Shown in pieces: positions 56,439 to 64,000 of a DNA stretch of 64,000 nt. The number at the start of each line of letters is the position of its first letter. The first letter of the stretch is position 1. Origin of the DNA: Bidens hawaiensis (lineage: Eukaryota > Streptophyta > Magnoliopsida > Asterales > Asteraceae); assembly GCA_021521415.1 (NCBI GenBank), contig JAIQDT010009004.1, positions 1 to 64,000 on the forward strand, read 5' to 3'. Under the pieces are notes generated by a model. It was not told the origin of the DNA. It did not search any database and saw only the letters and a list, made by a program, of their open reading frames with translations. The position numbers and the translations under genes are program-made.

Positions 56439-57661
56439 TGTTGGTCCCCTCGATTTTAGCTGGATCTTAATTAATCAGGTCATAACTCACACAGATTGAT
56501 GTGTCGACAAGAGAGTTAATGACGGGTTGCTATATTTAGAAAGATATCCATTTGTTAAAGGCGGAATCAATAACAAACATACGGTTGTAATGAATAATCA
56601 AAGGTAGAAAGCACACTTAAGATTCACTCAAAAGATTTCCATTTATATAATATTAATCATACAAAAGGATAATCGATTTAGGGTTTTCTAGGAATCCTAA
56701 GACAGCCGTCACTCAATATTCTCTCAATTAATGTGTCTGTCTTATCCGTATTGTGCCCCTCTTTTCCCTCTTTTGGTGGCGTGCCCTAAACATTCTATTT
56801 ATAGGCCTGCCAACCTAGGACAGCTGTCATTCCTTCTAGAAACCCTAAATACAGTCATACATATTCAAATTACATATTCAAAATAAACTAAGTGTAAAAC
56901 AAGTCTTTTGGGTAGGCTTTGCATCAGTCTTGTCTTTCCGAGTATGCTCGGCCATCCCTCATAACTTGGTAACATAGAAGTGTGCTCGGGATCAGTTTCC
57001 GGGTAGACTTTACTTAAAGAGTATTTCAGTAAGTAAAATACTCACCGAGTAGACTTCAGTCTTCTTGAATTTGCCAGACTTTGCCCGACAACTCCTTATG
57101 AGCAACCTTGTTCTTCAATAATCCATTTCAGCTCTTTGCTATAAAATAACTTATTAGCAAAGTGTACTCGGGAGTACTGTTCCTTGCTTGAGCTGAACCT
57201 TGCCCGATATTACTTAGAGATATTCCTTTAGATTATCAAGCATACTTGGATCATACTTTTTAATGAATACCTTGCCCGGTCTTCCAATCACTTGGCTTCT
57301 TGGACTTGGTTAACCAAACTTTACTCGGAAGAGTAATATACTTGGCTCTGAAGAACAGACTTGCTTGATAAAGTGAACCTTGCCCGGATTTACATAAACT
57401 AGTGTACCTTCTCGGCAATGCACTAATTTGCAAACCCTGCTCGGATATCCCACTAAGAAGACTACTTGAAGTAAACCTTGCCCGGTAGGCAAAATATCGT
57501 ACTTGGCTAAGTAAAAGCTTGATCGTAGGTCTAAGGTGTGCTTGGATCCATTACTTAGTAAATTCAGATGAGGTTGAGAAGATTTCAATCTTCCATGTAC
57601 TTTATTTAGGTCAAATCTTTGAATCAACAATCTCCCCTTAGGTCAATTTCTTGACCCAACA
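56439..57661 (-). repeat. 5' LTR of the Sirevirus-like element (1223 bp)
   Basis: The termini are TGTTGGTCC…GACCCAACA, an imperfect inverted pair. A TATA box (CTATAAATAG on the - strand, 56804-56795) sits about two thirds into it. The first part on the - strand is rich in cttgcccgg/actcgg motifs. A PPT-like run (aaggggagat) near 57630 is inside the LTR by this definition; if the LTR instead starts at TGTTGATTC it would end near 57625. Confidence 0.78.
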
Positions 57662-60302
57662 GTCGAACTCTTAGAATTATGGAATTCAAATTTTGCCAAC
57701 ATGTCGTCGCACTCTTAGAATGATAATTCAAATTTTTCCAACATGTCCTCAACATATTTCCCATGATGTAGAAAAATTCTTGTCAAACTCTGACGAACCT
57801 GTAACCCCAGAATTGTCGTCATCTCACCGTAAGAACTCATCTCCAATCTCTTCTTCATTACTTCTTCAAATTCAGAACATAGAGCAGTACCAGTGGAGCC
57901 GAAATTGATATTGTCCACATAAATCTGAACCAAGATCAGATATTTCTCAACAATTTTAAGGAACAAAGTCTAATCGATGGTCCCTCGCTTGTACCCATGC
58001 CCCAGTAGATGAGTCGTTAAATTTGCATATCATGCTCGAGGAGATTGATGAAGACCATAGAGAGCTTAGTCTAACTTGTAGACGTGAGTAGGACTTTCTA
58101 AATCAATAAAACCCGATAGTTGGTCCACGTATATCTCCTCCTTTACTTCTCCATACAGAAACACCGTCTAAACATCCATTTGATAAACCGTGAACCCTAT
58201 GTAGGAAGCATATGCCAAGAAAATCTCAATGGCCTCAAGACGATCCACCAGAGCATACACTTCAGTGTAGTCTAAACATTCAACCTGACGAAAACCACGA
58301 ACCACAATTCGTGCTTTTTTCGAACTATAATCCTAATGTCATCTTTCTTAGTACGAAAAACCCATCGTGTATCTAAATCAATCTTCCCAACAGGCAACTC
58401 AACCAATCTCCATACCTTGAGTTTCTTAAACTGATTTAATTCTTCATCCATAGCTTCCATCCAACTTGGCTCATGCAATGCCATTTCTATGGACTTAGGT
58501 ACGATCTGAGAGATGAAATAGGATTATACACAATTATTGGTGTGTCCTGTTTGACTTCTGGTTGAGACGCCTGATTCAAAAGGACCTATGACATTTTCAA
58601 TTGGATGATCCCTTTGAATTATTGTTAGAACAAAATGGTCGGGAACAGAACTGGTAGCCGATAGAATTGTTGGATCTTTATGGATTTCAGAGAGAGGGTT
58701 ATTCCATCCAGATGCCACTGTAATGTGCAGTATGAGGTACTGGCAATGTATTAATTTGGTATGACATCTGGGAATAAAGTGCTACCAAAGATTTGACGAA
58801 TGGCACTCTCCCCCTCAACTAATGAAACATCGGCTGCAGGAGTCTCAGCGGTATGTAATTCATATACTTCATGAGATTTTTGTGAAGAAACATTCTCAGT
58901 GACATTTTCCTGTTGACTTGCAGACAACGGCCAAGCAATATTAGATTATTCCGACGGATCTATGCCCAAAACTAGAGACTATTGAAACTTAGCAGAAATG
59001 TCCTCTTCTTCATCAATGGCATTTGAAATTCCTGCACCTGAGTTTTCTGCATCTACAACTTGAAATACATTGAATGGCTTAAAGAGTTCGTTATAATCGA
59101 ACAATCAGTCAAATCCGACAAGAGCGTCGGTTTCATTCTCCTCTAGCCAGCGCACATCATAAGATTCCACAATCTGATTCGTTTCCTTGTTGTAAACTTT
59201 GTAGGCAGCGCAACCAGCATATCCAACAAAGTAGCAATCGTCAGCTTTTGCTCCAAACTTTGGAGTCGATTCGAGATTTAGTAGAGTGCACAGACATCCA
59301 AAAGCTCGAAAGTATGCTACAGTAGGCTTGTGACCATAAACGATTTCATAAGGAGTCTTCATCTGTGATTTGTTGATCAACACCCGATTTTGAACATAAC
59401 ATGATGTGTTAACCGCTTCAGCCCAGAAGAACAGAGGTAACTTCGAGTCACAAGACATAGTCCTTGCTGCCTCGATTAGGGTTTTATTCCTTGTCTCAGC
59501 TACAGCATTTTTTTGCGGTGTACGAGCTGAGCTGCATTGTCTAAGTACTCCCTGTTCGGCACAAAAATAATTCAACATTGAGTTCTTGAATTCCGTGTTG
59601 TTGTCACATCAAATTCATTTTAGCTTCAGATTGAGTTGATTCTCCATAAGCACCACAAAACGCTTTATCAATTTTGCATTTTCACTCTTATTCGACAAGA
59701 AAACACCCAAGTAAGACGTGAGTAGTCATCAGTAATAACCAAACAATAAGAGATGCGAGAAAGACTCAATACGTGAACCGGACCAAACAATTCCATATGA
59801 AGCAATCGAAAAACCGAGGAAATAGTATTGACCAGTTTTTGCTTGTAAGATCTACGATGATGTTTGCCTAAAGCACAAGCTACTCATTTCTAAACTGTTA
59901 CAAAATCATTAACATGCAAATTACGGACAATGTCATTTTTAGAAAGACGGCTTAAAGTTTTAAAAATTGCATGACCAAGATGAAGATGCCAGAGCATGGC
60001 ATTATGTTCTGACACTTTTGAAAATAAGGAGGTAAATTCATCTGGAACATTTTTGTTCATGTCGATCACGTAAGCATTATATTTTCTTTGTGATCGAACA
60101 AGAACTCAATCTTCTGGTATGATGATACCAAGTTTTACAATAAGACACTCTTTGTTAGTGAAATGAGTTGAAAAACCTTTATCATAGATATGCGAGACAC
60201 TGAGCATACTGTGTTTCAATTCCGGAACAATATTAACATTCTCAAATTTAAGAACACCATTACTTACAGTACCCTTCTGTGTAATATTTCCTTTTTCTCC
60301 TC
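57662..60302 (-). pseudogene. pol: Older copia pol: RT and integrase remnants
   Basis: RT pieces are QIYVDNINFGS (57966-57715, active site YVDD changed to YVDN), RVT start WMEAMDEELNQF and TRWVFRTKKDD (58484-58272). The integrase half is at 59578-59105 (CSSARTPQKNAVAETRNKTL, with the region around the catalytic Glu altered, and FWAEAVNTSCYVQNRV). Decayed integrase N-terminus and gag-pre-integrase sequence continues to 60302 (LFGPVHVLSLSR, SYCLVITDDYSRLTWV, LWHLHLGH). Many stops and shifts are present. RNase H is missing because the Sirevirus LTR cuts in at 57661. Confidence 0.8.
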
Positions 60303-62923
60303 TGTGACAATCGTCAATTTCAGGTTAACTCCGTTAACTCAACTCCGTCAATTCAAACTTTAGATCACTGAATCTATAACGCACACCTCATTACATTTAA
60401 ACTAGGGTTTAAATGACGCTTGACACTTACTACATGTGTAGTCTTTCGGGAATTGCACCGAAACGCAAACGAGTTGACGCAAACGATTGGTGAATAAACG
60501 AGAAACGTCAAAACAATAATTGTGTGATAATTATGTGTTAGGATTATGTGTTATGTGATAACATGTTATATAATGTTAACTCAATGTGCAAAACTAAGTT
60601 AATTAAGCTAAAGATGTAACATTTGGAAGTTTAGGGACTAAAGTGTAACATGTTATTATTATATAATATTATCAAACCCTAGCTCCCTCTCCCACTTCTC
60701 CCAAACCCGACGGCAACTCTAGACCCCCCCCTTGCCATCGGCCTCATATACACACATACGATCAATTATTCAAGCTTTTGATTGGAGATTAAGGTGCTAG
60801 GAAGGTATAAACGACTATCCCTTGCATCCTTTATACTTAATTTCGATTTTTAATGGGTTAATTGAAAACCCTAGGGGCCGATTTTTGTATGTATGGTGTT
60901 CATATGATTGTTGTTGATTTGATGATGTATTGATGATGATTTGATAACTAGTTTTGATATTATTACATGTTAATTGTTGTGTCTTTGATTTTGAGATCAA
61001 ATAAAACCCTAACCATGTATGTATGGTGTAATTGATATGCATGGATAGTGGTTATGGTGTTTAGAGTGTTATATGAACGGATTATGATCCATAGATGGTT
61101 AATATGTTGAGTTTTGTTGCAAACAGTTTCTGGACAGATTGTGTTGTTGATGTTCAATTGACTGTATCTGGGTGTAAATGTGAAAATTGGTTGGGATTAT
61201 TGATACTACTGTAAACTAGGTTGAGTCTAGTTTCTAGAGAATATAAATTTGCAATTTTTGGACGTGTATAAGTTAACCTTTATGATTTTACAAAAACGTT
61301 GTGCAAAGCTGAGTTGTTAGACCTGCTGTTAGGTTGTTTTGTAAATGTTATATCTCATGAACTACGAGACCAATTGGGTTAGTTCCACTTCTGGAAGTTG
61401 ACTTGTTGAGTTAGAAACCTAACCCAAGTGGTCTTGCATTTTTTGGATTTTTTGTTTAACAGGAATTTCAAATAACATTCTGTTGCGCATGAATTTGACT
61501 GTTATGAGTTTGCTGTAATGATTTGATTATTGTGAGAAACCTATGTGGAATAAAAATATAATAAAATATGTTCTGGAAACCTAAGACATATATGCTTTAG
61601 TGATGATTTTAGGTAAATTAATTGAGATGCTATGATCGGTGGAATAGTACAATCTTTCAAGTAGAATTTCTGTCTCGATGAAACTAGTTGCTGAATTTTG
61701 TGAAAGTTGCATGAAACAACGTGATTTCTAATTTATTATCGTGTTTTGACCAAATTGCCCTTGCGGGGAATAATTGCTAATTGATTGTCATGATTTGACC
61801 AAATTTCCCTCGTGGGGAATAATTGCTAGTTAATTGTTATGTGTGATCAAATTGCCCTTACGGGGAGTAATTGCTAGTGATGTACATTATTAATACATGA
61901 CACGTAAATAATTGCTCACACACGTATCGTATCACAAATGTACTTGTTAAGGTCACACACGATTCACAAACGAAACACGAAACATGCTGTGTGCATAGGT
62001 ATTATGTGTCGGGTCTAGAGACTCGATAATATTCCGACACTTAGAAAAGTCTCTTTGTTGTTTTAGAACGCTAGAGAGAGTTTTCCTGTGACGCGCATCT
62101 TGGTGATTTATTTTGGGAATACTTCGCAAACAGTGAGTTTCACTTACCCCTTTTAAACCGTTTTAAACGCTTTTCACTTGGGGGAGATAACATACTCCGA
62201 TAAACGCATTTAAGATTTTGTTAGTAAATTATATATCACTTGTAAAGGCTAAGTGGCAAACGAAACATTTGAAGTCCTACACATCGAACCGGTTAATATT
62301 TGGAATAGCGAGTCACTGTTGAGTAGTACTACTGGGTTTGACAAACCCCACCCAACGCTAAACTCAACTGGAGGTTGAGCGGTGTAATTTTGGCTAACAC
62401 GTACCATGGTCTGGATGACCTGGTGACAAGGCACTTGATAAACAGTCAGCTTCGGTGTCGAACACTTAGTAATACTTGTTGTATAGGCTAGCTACCTATC
62501 GATATATTATTGATTTAACACTATCTGGTAACGCAAAACGCTTAACGAAAAACGCTGAACGCAAAACGCTTAACGCAAAACGCTGAACGCAAACGCTAAA
62601 CGCTTTATTTTATATAAACTTGTGAACTCACCAACCTTGTGTTGACACTTTTAGTATGTTATTCTCAGGTAGCCGAGGCGGGCGCGCGGTATAGGATCAT
62701 GCATGGTTTTTGAACATTCTGATATGCAAACATGTTTTTAACTATTATTACTTGGGTTTTTAAGTCGTCCTACGTGACGCAACTTTTGTCTTTTGGTTTT
62801 TACGCTTCCGCACTTAATTTCATTTAAACGTTTTTATGGTTTGATTATAACTAATGATTCCGATCCTGTTAGTTCACACCCTCTGACGGTAAAACTCCGT
62901 TAGTGGAATTTGAGGGTGTGACA
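60303..62923 (+). mobile_element. Solo gypsy-type LTR, 2621 bp
   Basis: It starts TGTGACAATCG and ends GGGTGTGACA, flanked by the perfect 5-bp target duplication TCCTC (60298-60302 and 62924-62928). It has no internal domain. Internal repeats are three copies of a block of about 55 bp (accaaattgcccttgcgggga…attgctagt, 61750-61880) and an aacgcttaacgcaa array (62526-62606). It splits the older copia between protease and the gag-pre-integrase region. Confidence 0.92.
62526..62606 (+). repeat. Short tandem array aacgct(t/g)aacgcaa in the solo LTR
   Basis: About six copies of a 13-14-bp unit (aaaacgcttaacgc / aaaacgctgaacgc). Confidence 0.85.
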
Positions 62924-64000
62924 TCCTCCCACAAAGGAAACATACCATCCATTAAATATTTGAATGCCATGCAGTTGAGAGATGTCTCATGTCATGTGCC
63001 TGGAACAGTCACTATCAACATACCAAGGTCTGATGATATTCCTCCATAGTTGTTCATGCACGATGTGCGAGATTAGTTAGTTTTTGGTACCCATTCCATA
63101 GTAGTGTTGGGTAAGCATGATTCATCTAAGCATGTTACGAGTTGCCATGACATGTCTTCCTGATTGTCTAAGATCGAGCAGGAAGATTTTAATGACTTGG
63201 GCACCGGAGATCTTGGCAACCATTTATAGTCGGGTTTTAAAACTTTGTGACTAACATAAGTGGTTGACCTAGTCTCTGGTTTTCTGACGAAAGATGCACT
63301 GGACTTTGGTTTCCATAGCGATTTTGATCTAGATACCGAATTTGGTCTGGGGACTGAAACCAAATTCCCAGCACGCTTTTTAAACATGACAGGATTAGTC
63401 TGATGGGATTTCAGTCTGTCGGCCTTGTTTCATTTCCAATCACCATTAGAGGTATTTTCCTTGTAATACCTTGATGATTTATATTTATTGAAGGTATCTC
63501 GGGGCATATTCCTCAGATTATGACAGTAGTATGGGACATACGGACGATGTGGACAGTTTCTAGCAATGTGATCAAGAATGCCATAGTTAAAACATTTTTT
63601 CCTTTTGATATAGAAACAATTGTGGTCTACTCCTGGTCTTGACCTTCTGTGTGAGCCAGTTTGTCCAGCTTTGGACTTAACATTAGATTTATCACAATTA
63701 TGAATACATGAACTTCCTTCTTTAACAAACTTAGGTGATAAATATTTATGCAAACTTTTACTTTTATCAAATTTATTTGAAAACATGCCACAAGTTTTTA
63801 AAATTTTGGAAGCATCAATCACACAATTGTCTTTGCTCTTAAAACCAGAGCCGACATAAACATTTGTAGCAACAGAATTCAAAACAGGAAAATTCAAAGA
63901 AACATTAATGTCTTTATTATTCAAAACATGTAAATCATCCTCCTCATCAGTCCAATCCTCGATAATTACTTCATATGAACGTGAAGCAAACACATTAGTA
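62924..64000 (-). pseudogene. gag: Older copia gag 3' part and protease start, running off the window
   Basis: On the - strand, gag from the window edge to about 63073 includes a zinc-knuckle relic CFNYGILDHIARNC near 63600-63559, where the second Cys is Tyr. The protease motif WYVDSDCSRHMT lies at about 63025-62990; the catalytic DSG is changed to DSD (63016-63008) and a TGA follows HMT. These lost residues show an inactive element. The frame resumes on the other side of the solo LTR. Confidence 0.78.

Larger units (their letters stand above)
49020..57661 (-). mobile_element. Sirevirus-like Ty1-copia retrotransposon, 5' LTR plus gag-pol (3' LTR not found)
   Basis: On the - strand the order is LTR (57661-56439), PBS, leader, very large gag, protease, integrase, RT and RNase H, which is the Ty1-copia order. 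A large gag with zinc knuckles and a downstream env-like ORF (44154-45188) fit Sireviruses. A matching 3' LTR is not visible between 37 and 49 kb. The LTR interrupts the older copia at 57662. Confidence 0.85.

Overview
This is plant nuclear DNA made mostly of transposable elements, with a few ordinary genes. The intron-containing LEA_2/cellulose-synthase-companion gene, the SAUR gene, chromodomain Ty3-gypsy, Sirevirus-like Ty1-copia with env-like ORFs, BED-type hAT transposase and telomere-like intron repeats all indicate an angiosperm. The LTR termini (TGTCACACCCC or GGGGTGTTACA types) and the env-like reading frames resemble what I know from Asteraceae (Tanacetum, Artemisia, lettuce, sunflower). 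That family assignment is an inference from memory, not a database result.

Layout. 1-10014: a Tekay/Del-like Ty3-gypsy element on the + strand (end of the 5' LTR, PBS, leader ORF, gag, protease, pol with chromodomain, PPT, 3.5-kb 3' LTR rich in tandem repeats). 10015-20645 (copy A) and 27836-38454 (copy B): a nearly identical direct segmental duplication of about 10.6 kb, part of a tandem unit of at least 17.8 kb. Each copy holds the right part of a hAT transposon carrying a solo gypsy LTR, a complete three-exon LEA_2 gene, two related MITE-like elements, a short copia LTR and a small hAT element. 20646-27835: the segment between the copies, with a SINE remnant, an intact SAUR gene, a 714-bp hAT MITE with 8-bp target duplications, and the left part of a 6.0-kb hAT element (25260-31264) with an unusual two-gene, two-armed structure.

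37322-64000: nested copia elements, all coded on the - strand. They comprise an env-like pseudogene with its 3' LTR (37322-41787), a small non-autonomous LTR element with paired LTRs (41813-44153), a second env-like remnant (44154-45188), a repeat-rich spacer, and a Sirevirus-like gag-pol with its 5' LTR (49020-57661). This last element sits inside an older decayed copia (57662-64000), which is itself split by a 2.6-kb solo gypsy LTR (60303-62923).

History readable from the sequence. A hAT element inserted first. A gypsy LTR then landed in its transposase gene and was reduced to a solo LTR. The region was next duplicated in tandem, with one breakpoint inside the small hAT element. Finally the gypsy at 1-10014 inserted into copy A; copy B keeps the empty site. 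Genes likely still functional are the two LEA_2 copies and the SAUR gene, and possibly the stand-alone BED protein in the hAT left arm. All retroelement and transposase ORFs seen here are interrupted.
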